A DNA stretch of 46,627 nt from Arenibacter sp. F20364 (GCF_023015905.1 NZ_JALKBD010000034.1:1-46627); one strand, 5' to 3'; positions 7,041-16,892 are shown, counted from the first letter of the stretch. The notes: generated by a model from the sequence alone, not told the origin. Made by a program: numbers and translations.

Positions 7041-7323
7041 CGTTTGTAAATATTCGGTCATTTTCTTTAGGTTATTGCGGGATCAAGGGATCAGGAACAA
7101 TTGTTGTCAATCTGTATAGGAAGAATTGTTTACTTGTGTCGCCATTGCTGACTTCTTTTATATAGTAGTTTGATTGTAATTAATCATTATCCTCAATTTA
7201 AGTCGCGCTATTACAATGTGATGAAATATTTGTATATTGAAATGACAGAATTTTCAAATAAATGTTTATTAGACTACCATTCAAATTTAGCAGTAATATT
7301 TTATCCCATTGGTTTTTCTTAAA

Positions 7324-8292
7324 ATGAGATTTGATGCACATGTACATTTCAATACTTTAAATGAAGCGTTTCTCAATTATGGAATCGAGAACGGGATGCG
7401 CTTTCTATCCATTGTTACGGATATGCCGTTTTTTCCTTCCATTAAAGATCAGCTTACCACCATTTTAAAAATAAAGAAGATTTATCCGGACCAAATTGAT
7501 TTTGCTACTACTTTTTCATGCAACGGTTGGGGAGGTTCCAATTGGCTCTCTAAAAGCCTTGATAACATAGACAGATCCATGAATTTGGGGGCAGTCGGAG
7601 TTAAGGTTTGGAAGAATATAGGAATGTCCTTAAAAGATGATAAAGGTAATTATGTAATGATAGACCATCCATCTTTTGAGCCGATCTTTCAATTTTTAGA
7701 AGATAATGATATACTTCTTTTAGGGCATAATGGAGAGCCTAAAAATTGTTGGTTACCAACGAAGGATATGACAGTGGAGTCGGATAAGGCTTATTTTATG
7801 GCACATCCTGAATATCATATGTATCATCATCCAAAAGTACCTAATTATGAAGCGCAACTTAGGGCCAGGAATAATCTACTAAAAAGACATCCAAATTTGC
7901 GATTTGTTGGGTTGCATTTGGCAAGTCAGGAATGGGACACCAACGAAGTAGGCGCTTTTTTGGATCAATTTCCCAATGCTATGGTAGACCTTGCCGAAAG
8001 GATATGTCATTTGCAGTACCAGACAATAGACCATAGGAAAAAGATATATGATTTTTTTATCACTTATCAGGACCGTATTATTTACGGATCTGATATTGTA
8101 GTAGATAATAGTCTCACAGATGATGTTCTGATCCAGCACATGAATGAAAGATACCATAACCACAGAAAATATTTTACGGAAAATGAATGGATGACGGTTC
8201 AGAAGGTAAATGGAAAGTTCAAAGGTTTAGGGTTGCCAGTTTCCGTAGTTGATAAGGTGTATAGTGGTAATGCCTTAAAAACATACAAATAA
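7324..8292 (+). CDS. Amidohydrolase family protein (Amidohydro_2, TIM barrel)
   Basis: A 322-residue cytoplasmic protein. Metal-binding positions of the family can be placed: DAHVHF (H6, H8) on strand 1, LLGHNGE (H135), FVGLHLAS (H198) and IIYGSDIV (D257). Lys94/Lys97 in GVKVWKN may be near the metal centre. Proteins of this family (COG2159 type) hydrolyse lactones or decarboxylate aromatic or acyclic acids; the substrate here is unknown. The ATG at 7324 was chosen because it begins directly with the strand-1 motif; an in-frame TTG five codons upstream is less likely. It is the first chromosomal gene right of the island and is alone on its strand. Confidence 0.85.
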   Translation: MRFDAHVHFNTLNEAFLNYGIENGMRFLSIVTDMPFFPSIKDQLTTILKIKKIYPDQIDFATTFSCNGWGGSNWLSKSLDNIDRSMNLGAVGVKVWKNIGMSLKDDKGNYVMIDHPSFEPIFQFLEDNDILLLGHNGEPKNCWLPTKDMTVESDKAYFMAHPEYHMYHHPKVPNYEAQLRARNNLLKRHPNLRFVGLHLASQEWDTNEVGAFLDQFPNAMVDLAERICHLQYQTIDHRKKIYDFFITYQDRIIYGSDIVVDNSLTDDVLIQHMNERYHNHRKYFTENEWMTVQKVNGKFKGLGLPVSVVDKVYSGNALKTYK

Positions 8293-8360
8293 CATATCTC
8301 AATAAGGAATTAAAACCTAAAAGCACCTTGGAATGAATTTATATATTTGAAATTATCCTA

Positions 8361-9413
8361 TTATTTTGGAAGTTGGACTATCAACTCACCAATTCGTTCC
8401 GAAATTTCGGCAAATTTATCTTCTTTGGTCAACCAATACAGATGTTGGGAATCCTCAGAGGTATCCCATAGGTTATAAAAATATCGAATGCCGTTGGGCT
8501 CACTATGTAACCCTATTTTTGGAGTGCCATCGGTTCCCAAAGTAAAATATTCCGGCTTTTGATCTCTGTAAATGGCATAGTACACCGTTTCCAAATCGGC
8601 AAGATGATGGTCCCAATCTCCATATCTTTCTCGGTAAATTCTATACGCCTCCCTGACTGGGTTGTTTTCAGGTGTATTCATCAATTCCTTCCCCCTATGA
8701 TAAGGTCTGGGGATAAAGTTACCGGCAACATGGATTGGCCTGGGCCAATGTTCAAAAACTTCCATTGAAGCCATGGCCGCAGTATGGTTAATCTGCTGAC
8801 CGCCCAAGTTCATGCTAAGTGGTAACATAGTGTCTTTGGGGAACCAGGTCCTACCAATAATTATTAAATCCTTCACTTTTTTCCGGACCAATTCCATCCC
8901 TTGGTCATCCTTGATAAGATTTTTGAGATTCAGAAGATAACCAACGGAAATGATAACTACGGAGTTGTCCGGCTGTTGTTGTAATATTTCTTTGTAAAGG
9001 TCCACAGCATCAGGTACATCCTTTCTTGTGTCAACATCATGTGCAAAGCGAGTATCCTTTACAATAGGCTGCGTATAGTCTGTGCAGCAATTCAAAAGGA
9101 TTGCTATGTCCCTAGAATAAGTATCATCTTTTTTATAGGATCCAATTGGCAAATCAGGGTGGCCGTAATATGTGTTTACTGCATCAATGTAGCCCACACT
9201 GTAATCGTCGGAGGTATTATGCATAACGGCAAGTAAATCGACCTCGCCGTTGTCTTGAAATGCATGTAACATTGCAAGAGCCCCTGCATCGTCACAGTCG
9301 GTTTCCATATCCGTTTCGTAAATGATCTTAATCTGTCCAAAACACAGTGAACTTATTAAAGGGAAGAGGAAGAAAACGGCTTTCTTGAAAGGGGTATAGG
9401 AGGTTGATTTCAT
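8361..9413 (-). CDS. Secreted nucleoside hydrolase-like protein (IUNH family)
   Basis: 350 residues with an N-terminal signal peptide (hydrophobic segment 11-25, cleavage near CFG-QIK). The Ca2+/substrate motif of ribonucleoside hydrolases appears as TDMETDCDDAGALAM (D35, D39, D41, D42), the variant TDxxxDxDDAxAL found in secreted homologues. Later conserved parts include VVIISVGYLLNL, DLIIIGR and the Asn/His-containing NLGGQQINHTAAMASM. Typical IUNH enzymes cleave the N-glycosidic bond of nucleosides; an exported homologue may act on extracellular nucleosides or other glycosides. Two more genes on the same strand lie upstream, but the 316-base gap argues for its own promoter. Confidence 0.85.
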   Translation of the reverse strand: MKSTSYTPFKKAVFFLFPLISSLCFGQIKIIYETDMETDCDDAGALAMLHAFQDNGEVDLLAVMHNTSDDYSVGYIDAVNTYYGHPDLPIGSYKKDDTYSRDIAILLNCCTDYTQPIVKDTRFAHDVDTRKDVPDAVDLYKEILQQQPDNSVVIISVGYLLNLKNLIKDDQGMELVRKKVKDLIIIGRTWFPKDTMLPLSMNLGGQQINHTAAMASMEVFEHWPRPIHVAGNFIPRPYHRGKELMNTPENNPVREAYRIYRERYGDWDHHLADLETVYYAIYRDQKPEYFTLGTDGTPKIGLHSEPNGIRYFYNLWDTSEDSQHLYWLTKEDKFAEISERIGELIVQLPK

Positions 9414-9729
9414 TGAATTGGAATTAAAGCTAAAATAGTACTATCCTGAAGGAATTTGATCAAAGGAATCCAAACTGTCCAACAATCCACATATTGAAAG
9501 CATCAGCGGATTTTTGAGAACAATTGCATATTTTTAGATGCGTTCCTTCTTTATAAATATACGAAAATTTAATACCTGGAAAATTGAAGGTAGCTCCCTA
9601 TTCCGAACTTTGGCCAGCAGAAGAGACTACATAAGCTTAAATGGGTTTATGTATGATGTAAAGACTGATGGTATTCTTGCCAGGATAGGACTCTTAATTC
9701 AGTTCGAACATAACTTTTGGGAAAGATCC
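9414..9729. other. Intergenic gap with no recognised feature
   Basis: This AT-rich spacer separates the nucleoside hydrolase from the upstream secreted-protein gene on the same strand. A short open frame on the plus strand runs into the neighbouring gene and has no protein-like composition. I see no terminator, repeat or RNA here; it presumably holds the promoter of the hydrolase gene. Confidence 0.5.
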
Positions 9730-10599
9730 TTACTCGGTTTTGTCCACAGGATAAAACGGCTTTTCAATTACTCCTTCATCACTAAATAAGGAAGATTTCT
9801 GAATGTCTTGTAGGACCTTTGTAATAAGATGGACTTTGTTATTGATCAAGACACTATCCTGTACCAATCGGATTCCGTGACTGTAATCGGCATATGTTTC
9901 ACCATGACCCGCGTAGACCGGCTGAATTGGGGTTCCATTTTGGTAATGCCAACCGTAAATAACAACTGGCTTTGACGATTTTTCATAGATTTTGTTGGAG
10001 ATTATAACATCCTTTTTATGTCCAGCCACCAAATCTCCCAAAGGTGCCTGTTTAAGGGTTTCTTTCCTTTGCCCTTTTAACCTAGTGTTGTGTTCCCACA
10101 TAACGGGAATGGTTGTCATTTGGGCACTGGGAGGAATGGGGGAGGGAGGCAGTTTTACCGAGGCGTTGCTCCATATTTGATCTACCATTTTTTTGGTCGG
10201 GAGGGTAAAACCGATAGCTTTGGCTATTTTCTGGGCGAGGATTGGGGTCATTGGAATCAGGAAATAATCGGTATCCGAGCCAACTGACAAATAATCTGGA
10301 AGTACATAATAGGTTACAACATAAGCGGAATCCTTGATGGTTTTTGAATATGAAATCGGAACCAAGTCACGTAAATAGGTTGGGATATTTCCATTCAATA
10401 TCTCTTGGTAAATTTGATTTTCCCTGTCTTCCAGGCTTAGGGTATCGATCTGATTTTTAAAAGTACTACCGGAAATAGCGTCATTGGCACGTGGAGGGAG
10501 GGGTAATTTTTGGGCCTTTAGTATCCCCGAAACAGTCATTGCTAAAAATAAAAGCACGACTGTTGACTTATTTAGTACCGAATAATAAGATTTACTCAT
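9730..10599 (-). CDS. Secreted protein of unknown function with GWHYxNGxPIQP...DYSHG motif
   Basis: 289 residues, with a signal peptide (hydrophobic 13-27, cleavage near LKA-QKL). A tail after ~residue 205 contains YGWHYQNGTPIQPVY and then HGETYADYSHGIRLV. This is an unusually dense set of His, Asp, Tyr and Gly that looks like a conserved active-site or ligand site. I recall similar segments in uncharacterised exported proteins of Bacteroidota and Planctomycetes, but no established function. The gene lies 50 bases behind the ornithine cyclodeaminase-family gene on the same strand, so the two may be co-transcribed. Confidence 0.7.
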   Translation of the reverse strand: MSKSYYSVLNKSTVVLLFLAMTVSGILKAQKLPLPPRANDAISGSTFKNQIDTLSLEDRENQIYQEILNGNIPTYLRDLVPISYSKTIKDSAYVVTYYVLPDYLSVGSDTDYFLIPMTPILAQKIAKAIGFTLPTKKMVDQIWSNASVKLPPSPIPPSAQMTTIPVMWEHNTRLKGQRKETLKQAPLGDLVAGHKKDVIISNKIYEKSSKPVVIYGWHYQNGTPIQPVYAGHGETYADYSHGIRLVQDSVLINNKVHLITKVLQDIQKSSLFSDEGVIEKPFYPVDKTE

Positions 10600-10648
10600 T
10601 TTTTGGATGTTCCTTATTTACGAATGTATTTGCTTGAATTTGTTTGTT

Positions 10649-11608
10649 TTAAACAGCCTGGTACATATTGTAATAATAGGTAGCCGCAGCCAGATCTTCC
10701 AAGGCATGTCCGACCGACTTAAACATCGTAATTTCCGCAGCACTTTTCCTACCTCCTTTATTTTGGGATGCGAGTTCAAATAAATCGGCCTTAATGTCCG
10801 GCTCTTTCAAAATTCCACTTTTTAAAGGAATGACTATATCTCCACTTTCCTTTAAACCACCTTGATAGGTATCAACATACACTTCCGCCTTTTTAACCGT
10901 TTCGTCATCTGCCTCCCTCATATTCGGTTTATACGCCCCTACCAAATCCACATATTGACCTGGTCGCAGATATTTTCCCAAAACAAGAGGCGTTTTGGAT
11001 AAGGTGGCCGAGGAAATAATATCGACTTCAGATATCTTATCCTTAATCGCTTTAATGGGTTGGACGTGGAAGGATGCGTTCTTTAGATCTTCACAAAGTT
11101 TAATAGCCTTGGAATAATCCCTGCCCCAAACATAGACTGTTTCAATGGGACGTATACTGGCATGGGCCTGTATTAAATTGGGAGCGAGGGCACCCGTACC
11201 GATCATTAATAGTGAGCTGGAATTTTCCCTCGATAAATATTGTGATGCCAAAGCGGAGGCAGCGGCAGTCCTTTTTACGGTTAAACTCTTAGCCTCCAAA
11301 AGTCCAAGGACTCTACCCTTTAGGGCATCCAGATAAATATACGTACCCTGAATGGCCGGTAAGTTAAATTGACCGTTTTTGGGACTCACAGTGGCAATTT
11401 TTACCCCAGCCTGTTTGCCGGGCTTCCAAGCCGGCATCAATAGCAAGGTGGAATCTTCTTGGACTTCGGGATTGGGAAAATCGTGATGATGTCTCATGGG
11501 CACCAAGGTGTCCTGGGCAGAAAATGCAGTCCTCAACGCATTTATAAGATGGGGAAAATTGGTGTTTTGCTCTATAAAATTGGCCGGAATTTGGGATATG
11601 TTGTCCAT
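10649..11608 (-). CDS. Ornithine cyclodeaminase / mu-crystallin family protein
   Basis: A 319-residue cytoplasmic enzyme of the OCD/mu-crystallin fold. The Rossmann nucleotide-binding loop is MIGTGALAPN (135-144). The conserved substrate Lys is K70 (GVKIATV), and the family signature SLTVKRTAAASALA lies at 108-121. VGAYKPNMREAD is the expected downstream motif. Members reduce cyclic imino acids (for example delta-1-pyrroline-2-carboxylate) or deaminate ornithine to proline using NAD(P). The sequence alone does not separate these activities, and no hydroxyproline pathway genes are nearby. It is probably the first gene of a short operon with the secreted protein downstream. Confidence 0.9.
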   Translation of the reverse strand: MDNISQIPANFIEQNTNFPHLINALRTAFSAQDTLVPMRHHHDFPNPEVQEDSTLLLMPAWKPGKQAGVKIATVSPKNGQFNLPAIQGTYIYLDALKGRVLGLLEAKSLTVKRTAAASALASQYLSRENSSSLLMIGTGALAPNLIQAHASIRPIETVYVWGRDYSKAIKLCEDLKNASFHVQPIKAIKDKISEVDIISSATLSKTPLVLGKYLRPGQYVDLVGAYKPNMREADDETVKKAEVYVDTYQGGLKESGDIVIPLKSGILKEPDIKADLFELASQNKGGRKSAAEITMFKSVGHALEDLAAATYYYNMYQAV

Positions 11609-12261
11609 ACGGCCAAAGTTATAAAAATAACGGAAAGGTCATAATGGTTTGCACTTGCTGTGCAAGCTGCCGGGATGTTTAGCGGCTGGTTTAGGGGATG
11701 TGCCAGGGCTATTTGGATTTGCTGATATGGGTTTGTACATAAAGGCCTTGCCTGCCAAATTGGATAGTTCCCCCGAATACCTTTTCGGCAAGCTGGCCAG
11801 TTTGCTATTCAATTACAAATTGTTATAAATAGAAGGAAATTTTGTTCATTAGGCTAGGCTATATCTTATTTCCTCCGGCAAACCTATCCCTTTAAAAAGA
11901 CAAAGCCTTACGGTTTTCCGCAAGGGGTTGAATTTTGTTCTTAGGCATCATATTTCTAACTGCAGGGGACAAAGCATTTTATTTGGAATATAGGCTTTGC
12001 TGTTTATTTGACTCCTGGTGCACTGGCCAGTGTTGTTGCTTAAAAACCACCAAAAAAGAAATAAGGATAGTCTTTTTTGTATCTTGTTGGGAGGTATATG
12101 GTAAAAAGTATGTAGGTAGCCCTATGAATAATGGGAGAATGGCCATTGAAAATGCGGTTTTTGATTTTTGCATGTGATTGGACTTACTATGGACGGTTTT
12201 ATGGCCGTAGATTATATAATTTCTATCCGGCTAGCTTTATTTATAACAATATCAATAATAG
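11609..12261. other. 650-base gap between divergent genes
   Basis: This is the spacer between the cyclodeaminase-family gene (minus) and the transporter gene (plus). Short open frames in it overlap one another on both strands and show no signal peptide, domain or codon pattern that would support a gene. A small hairpin TTGCAC/GTGCAA lies at about 11649-11665 and a 12-base palindrome at 12021; neither is more than expected by chance. It must contain both promoters. Confidence 0.5.
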
Positions 12262-14673
12262 ATGCAACAGAACTTCGTTAATAAAGTTCAAACATTCGGA
12301 ACCGCTCCCGTTTTTTTTACGGCCATAGCTACCATTTTGGGAGCCATTATGTTTCTCCGATTCGGTTTCGCTGTGGGACAGGTAGGATTTTTTGGGGCTA
12401 TTGCCATTATTGTAATAGGCCATGCAGTTACTATTCCAACGGCGATGGCCATTGCTGAGATTGCTACCAACCAGAAAGTGGAGGGAGGAGGGGAGTATTA
12501 CATTATTTCCCGCTCCTTTGGCTTGGTCATTGGTTCAACCATTGGTATTGCCCTTTATTTGTCCCAGGCCATTAGTGTAGCGTTTTACGTTATGGCGTTT
12601 TCCGAAGCTTTTACAATCTTTTTTGAAGATTTGATCGCTTCCCTATCCATGCCAGACTGGCTTGTATGGTTGTTGGGACAGAAACAGACCGTAGGTATCC
12701 CCGGTCTAATATTGCTTACTTACGTGATGTTGTCCAAGGGGGCCGATTTAGGGGTAAAGCTGCTTTATTCCGTGGTTGCGGTCTTGGCCATTTCCCTAAT
12801 TGCGTTCTTTATAGGGACTACTGAATATAGCAAGTCCCATGATTTTAATGCCTTTGAGACCATAGCCGATGTCTTGGAAAGGCCTGATGCCTTTAAAATG
12901 GACCCTTCGGCGTCTGAAAAAAAAGACATTCACGTATATGACAGTATTTCGGGAAATAATTCGTTGAAAAATGATCGAGGAACGGAAATTGGTCAGCCCT
13001 CATCTAGTAATAGCGACAATGGACTGCCAGAGGCAATAGGTTTTTTCATTGTTTTTTCAATTATATTTCCGGCATTTACGGGTATGACCGCGGGAGTAGG
13101 ACTGTCCGGTGATCTCAAGAATCCAGGCAAATCAATTCCTTTGGGTACCCTGGCGGCCACGCTCTGCGGAATGATCATGTATTTTTTAATTGCCTGGAAA
13201 TTAGCTATATCGGCCCCGCCACAGGAATTGGCTGATACTTCCAGATTGATTATGGCGGACATCGCCTGGCAAGGGTGGTGGATAATTCCGCTGGGACTTG
13301 CAGCAGCAACAATATCCTCGGCATTGGGAAGTATTATGGTTGCCCCTCGCACTTTACAGGCCATTGCAAGGGATGGTATTTTTCCCACGCCAAAATTTAA
13401 CCATTGGTTGTCCAGGGGAAAAGGGAATAAAGATGAGCCATTCAATGCCTCTATTATTACCATTTGTATTGCGGGCCTTTTTGTTCTTTTGGGGGCATTG
13501 GATAGCGTAGCGCAGATTATTTCCATGTTTTTTATGGTTACCTATGGATCGCTCTGTCTAATTTCTTTTTTGAACCATTTTGCGGCGGACCCCTCGTACA
13601 GGTCCAAATTTAGATCCCGTTGGTATGTTTCCTTGTTTGGAGCACTTAGTTGTTTTGCGCTTATGTTTTTTATGAATACGGCCTATGCGCTTTTGGCCAT
13701 TGCCATGATATCTATCTTGTTCATTTGGGTGGTGAAGAATAATCCCGACAAAAGAAATCTGGCCGTGATATTCCAGGGGGTTATTTTTCAGTTGAGTAGG
13801 CAGATGCAGGTTTTCCTTCAAAAATCCAAAAAGGAGCAGTCCCAAAGTTGGAGGCCATCGACCATTGCCATATCACAGGATAGCTTTACCAGGTTTTCCG
13901 CATTTCAATTATTGCGTTGGATTGCATACAGGTACGGCTTTGGGACTTATATTCACCATATAAAAGGATATTTGTCCAAAGAGACCAACCAAGAAGCGGC
14001 ACGCTGTAAGAAACAATTGATTGCCATGGCCGATGTTAGTCATAGTAATGTTTTTATTGACACTTTGGTTTCCCCTTCCTTTACATCAACTGTTGCACAA
14101 GTCATACAACTTCCGGGAATTGCCGGAAAGGAAAATAATCTCCTTTTGTTCGAATACCATAAAAACCATCCGGACAACTTGTTGGATATTGTGGATAATT
14201 TGGGACTTATCAAATCTGTGAATTTTGATCTTATAATTCTGTCCAGTTCGGAGAGAGGGTTTGGTTTAAAGAAACAGATCCACCTTTGGATTTCCCCTTA
14301 TGATTTTGAAAATGCCAACCTTATGATACTGCTTGCTTATATTTTGCTGGGACATCCGGACTGGAAGGAGGCTACGATCAATATATACGCGGTTTTTCCT
14401 GAAGACTCCATTAATGAGGAACGGGAACGACTGTTTCAGCTCATTCAAGCGGGGCAATTGCCTATTTCCCCTAAAAACATAGAGTTCATCGCCCAAAAAT
14501 CAGCAATGAGCATAAAACATATTATTAACGAAAAATCCAAGGAAGCCGATTTAACCATTGTAGGTTTTTTAGAGAAGGCGGTGATCCACATGGGAGCCAA
14601 GGCATTTGGAGGTTATGGGGACATAGGTAATGTTCTTTTTGTAAATGCGGCTGCATCAAAGGAAATAAAATAA
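12262..14673 (+). CDS. SLC12-type cation-chloride cotransporter / APC-superfamily permease
   Basis: 803 residues. The first ~480 hold about 12 membrane segments with the APC/SLC12 hallmarks: IATILGAIMFLRFGFAVGQVG in segment 1, GGGEYYIISRSFGL ahead of segment 3, and PAFTGMTAGVGLSGDLKNPGKSIPLGT in segment 6. A hydrophilic Ser/Asn/Asp-rich loop of ~55 residues (about 195-250) is inserted between segments 5 and 6. The C-terminal ~270 residues are cytoplasmic, with a Rossmann/USP-like pattern (LLLFEYHKNHPDNLLD, FDLIILSSSERG, ADLTIVGF), as in eukaryotic Na-K-Cl and K-Cl cotransporters. Bacterial homologues are presumed to move alkali cations with chloride or amino acids; the substrate is not established. 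It stands alone between divergent and co-directional neighbours. Confidence 0.88.
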   Translation: MQQNFVNKVQTFGTAPVFFTAIATILGAIMFLRFGFAVGQVGFFGAIAIIVIGHAVTIPTAMAIAEIATNQKVEGGGEYYIISRSFGLVIGSTIGIALYLSQAISVAFYVMAFSEAFTIFFEDLIASLSMPDWLVWLLGQKQTVGIPGLILLTYVMLSKGADLGVKLLYSVVAVLAISLIAFFIGTTEYSKSHDFNAFETIADVLERPDAFKMDPSASEKKDIHVYDSISGNNSLKNDRGTEIGQPSSSNSDNGLPEAIGFFIVFSIIFPAFTGMTAGVGLSGDLKNPGKSIPLGTLAATLCGMIMYFLIAWKLAISAPPQELADTSRLIMADIAWQGWWIIPLGLAAATISSALGSIMVAPRTLQAIARDGIFPTPKFNHWLSRGKGNKDEPFNASIITICIAGLFVLLGALDSVAQIISMFFMVTYGSLCLISFLNHFAADPSYRSKFRSRWYVSLFGALSCFALMFFMNTAYALLAIAMISILFIWVVKNNPDKRNLAVIFQGVIFQLSRQMQVFLQKSKKEQSQSWRPSTIAISQDSFTRFSAFQLLRWIAYRYGFGTYIHHIKGYLSKETNQEAARCKKQLIAMADVSHSNVFIDTLVSPSFTSTVAQVIQLPGIAGKENNLLLFEYHKNHPDNLLDIVDNLGLIKSVNFDLIILSSSERGFGLKKQIHLWISPYDFENANLMILLAYILLGHPDWKEATINIYAVFPEDSINEERERLFQLIQAGQLPISPKNIEFIAQKSAMSIKHIINEKSKEADLTIVGFLEKAVIHMGAKAFGGYGDIGNVLFVNAAASKEIK

Positions 14674-14945
14674 ATTTTCTGGAAAAATGCGCTTTTTCGA
14701 CAGAGATTATCTTTACGAAGGTAACCGATGCCTTGGGTCGGGCATTAACTTCTAGTAGGTTGATATATTGTTTTTTGTACTGTAAAAATACTTTAATCTC
14801 AATTAATATTTGAACAAATTTGTTTAGCTTAGGTGGTACGGTGTAATATGGCAATTATGTATTTGTTGTTTTAATTCGGACCATTTACATTTCCACATTT
14901 ATTAGGTTAACATTCATTGTGGTGCTTAAAAGAAAATAAATTGTA

Positions 14946-16706
14946 ATGGCAGTTCTCTTTCGCTTAAAAATAGTCCCTTCTCTTCTGCTGATTGCAGGTA
15001 CCCTAGTTCAATGCACAAAAGAATTGCCCCCGGGAGACGCGGATAATGGGGGCTTAATACTCCCAGAAGGGTTTGAAGCGGTTGTAGTGGTAGATAGTAT
15101 AGGTCCGGCTCGTCATCTTGCGGTTAATGAGAATGGTGATATCTATATAAAAATGCGGTTTGCCCATGAGGAAGGTGAAAATATAGGTCTACGTGATACT
15201 GATAATGACGGAAAGGCCGACCAAATAGAACGATTCGGGGTCTTTGATCCAAAAGGATACTACGCCACAGGAATGCGGATCTATAATGATTTTTTGTATT
15301 ATAGTACGGCAAGTACGGTATATAGGCAAAAATTGACAAGGGGCAAGTTGGTGCCAGAAAGTGAGCCAGAAGTCATGCTTACGGATGATTATCGAAATTC
15401 GCCTTTTGGCTATTCGCATATTGCAAAGCCTTTGACTTTTGATGGGGACGGCCATATGTATGTTCCTTTTGGTTCACCAGGAGATGTTTGCCAGTCAAAA
15501 GAACATAATAGAATGCCTGGTGCTCTAGGGCAAGATCCGTGTCCAGAGCTGGAGTGGCATGCCGGAATATGGCAATTCGATGCCGATAAACCAGGTCAAA
15601 CACAGAAAGACGGCTACCGCTATGCCACAGGTATTAGGAGTGTTGTTGGGATGGATTGGAACCTTTACGATAATACCTTATATGCCCTGCAACATGGAAG
15701 GGATAACCTGAACCGCAATTGGCCGGAATACTATTCCCCATGGCAAAGTGCAATGTTGCCTTCGGAAGAATTTCTTAGGATAAAGGAGGGGACCGATGCC
15801 GGTTGGCCATATTACTACTACGATCATATGCAGGGCAAAAAATTACTTAATCCGGAATATGGTGGGGATGGTAAAAAGGAAGGCAAGGGAAAGGATTACG
15901 AGCAACCAATTATAGGATTTCCGGGACATTGGGCACCCAATGACCTACATTTCTATCGTGGGGATCAATTCCCTGAGCATTACAAAAATGGGGCGTTTAT
16001 CGCCTTTCACGGCTCTACTATCAGGGCTCCTTTTCCTCAAGCTGGCTATTTTATTGGTTTTGTCCCCTTTCACAACGGAAAGGCTGGTGAGTGGGAGGTT
16101 TTTGCCGATGGTTTTACCCAGGTCGATAAAATCGTCGATACGGATGATGCAGGATACAGACCTATGGGGATTGCCATGGGACCCGATGGTTCGTTATATA
16201 TAAGCGAAAGTGAGCATGGTAAAATTTGGAGGGTAATGTACAAAGGGGATAAAAAGAATTTTGGCCCTGGGCAACTTGCCCAAATGGAAGAACTCAAGAA
16301 ACTTCCCCATATCAAAACGCCCGATGAAGAAAGAGATGATCTTACTCCTCTCAGGGCAGAGGCAGGGGCAATATTATATAATAAATACTGTGGTTCCTGT
16401 CATATGGCCAATGGTATGGGAGACGGCAGTAGGTTTCCGCCGATCTCCGGTTCAGAATGGGTCAAAGGGGATCAACAAAGACTTATAGATGTTGTGTTGA
16501 GTGGCTTAAGTGGGCCTATCGAAGTGAATGGCAAGGCCTTTGACGGTGTAATGCCACCGGTAGATTATTTGGAAGATGAAGAAATTGCCCAGATTTTGAC
16601 GTATTTAAGAAGGGAATTTGGGGATAATTCCCCTCCCGTTGGGTCCTACTATGTGAAGCAGGGCAGGTACTTCGCCAAGAAAAAAAAACAGGAAAGTGGC
16701 ATTTAG
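14946..16706 (+). CDS. PQQ-dependent sugar dehydrogenase-like propeller lipoprotein with C-terminal cytochrome c
   Basis: 586 residues. It is exported as a lipoprotein: the hydrophobic segment 9-20 ends in TLVQC (C23). Residues ~35-440 form a six-bladed beta-propeller of the glucose/sorbosone dehydrogenase type (blade motifs NENGDIYIKM, DGDGHMYVPFG, GIRSVVGMDWN, GPDGSLYISESEHGKIWRV). Residues ~470-565 are a c-type cytochrome with YCGSCH (C482, C485, H486) and the distal ligand in GVMPP (M536). Family knowledge suggests quinoprotein oxidation of a sugar or alcohol with electrons passed to the fused haem; the substrate is unknown. The propeller gene at 16893 follows in the same direction but behind a likely terminator, so co-regulation is only suggested. 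Confidence 0.88.
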   Translation: MAVLFRLKIVPSLLLIAGTLVQCTKELPPGDADNGGLILPEGFEAVVVVDSIGPARHLAVNENGDIYIKMRFAHEEGENIGLRDTDNDGKADQIERFGVFDPKGYYATGMRIYNDFLYYSTASTVYRQKLTRGKLVPESEPEVMLTDDYRNSPFGYSHIAKPLTFDGDGHMYVPFGSPGDVCQSKEHNRMPGALGQDPCPELEWHAGIWQFDADKPGQTQKDGYRYATGIRSVVGMDWNLYDNTLYALQHGRDNLNRNWPEYYSPWQSAMLPSEEFLRIKEGTDAGWPYYYYDHMQGKKLLNPEYGGDGKKEGKGKDYEQPIIGFPGHWAPNDLHFYRGDQFPEHYKNGAFIAFHGSTIRAPFPQAGYFIGFVPFHNGKAGEWEVFADGFTQVDKIVDTDDAGYRPMGIAMGPDGSLYISESEHGKIWRVMYKGDKKNFGPGQLAQMEELKKLPHIKTPDEERDDLTPLRAEAGAILYNKYCGSCHMANGMGDGSRFPPISGSEWVKGDQQRLIDVVLSGLSGPIEVNGKAFDGVMPPVDYLEDEEIAQILTYLRREFGDNSPPVGSYYVKQGRYFAKKKKQESGI

Positions 16707-16722
16707 ATTTCTAAATGTTTTT
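16700..16722 (+). terminator. Possible terminator overlapping the stop codon
   Basis: CATTTAGA (16700-16707) and TCTAAATG (16710-16717) form a perfect 8-bp stem, followed by five T (16718-16722). The stop codon of the dehydrogenase gene lies inside the stem. The stem is AT-rich and the loop is only two bases, so folding is uncertain. Confidence 0.4.
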
Positions 16723-16892
16723 AACGTAGATGATATGAGTTGGGGGCAGGAAAGAAAGATGAATGGGGTTTGTGTCCAGGCATATTGAACTATAGGCCTT
16801 TCAGGGACCAGAGATCGAAGAATTAAAGTTGAAGGTGGCAAATATCCTTGGTATGGATTAACTTTAGGCCTCGAACAAATCAACCACGGAAA

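Noticed and set aside
7309..7323. TTG start giving five extra residues to the amidohydrolase
   Set aside because: The ATG at 7324 begins right at the metal-binding strand, the usual start for the family.
9538..9789. 83-residue plus-strand frame reaching into the secreted-protein gene
   Set aside because: No signal, domain or plausible start, and it overlaps the end of a convincing gene on the other strand.
12021..12032. Perfect 12-base palindrome CACTGGCCAGTG
   Set aside because: Roughly ten perfect 12-base palindromes are expected by chance in a window of this size, and nothing else marks it as an operator.
11935..12328. Several short frames in the 650-base gap before the transporter gene
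   Set aside because: They overlap on both strands, are Cys/Lys-rich without motif, and one runs into the transporter gene; more likely spacer DNA.
12993..13526. 177-residue minus-strand frame inside the transporter gene
   Set aside because: Reverse-frame shadow of membrane segments; no start context or domain.
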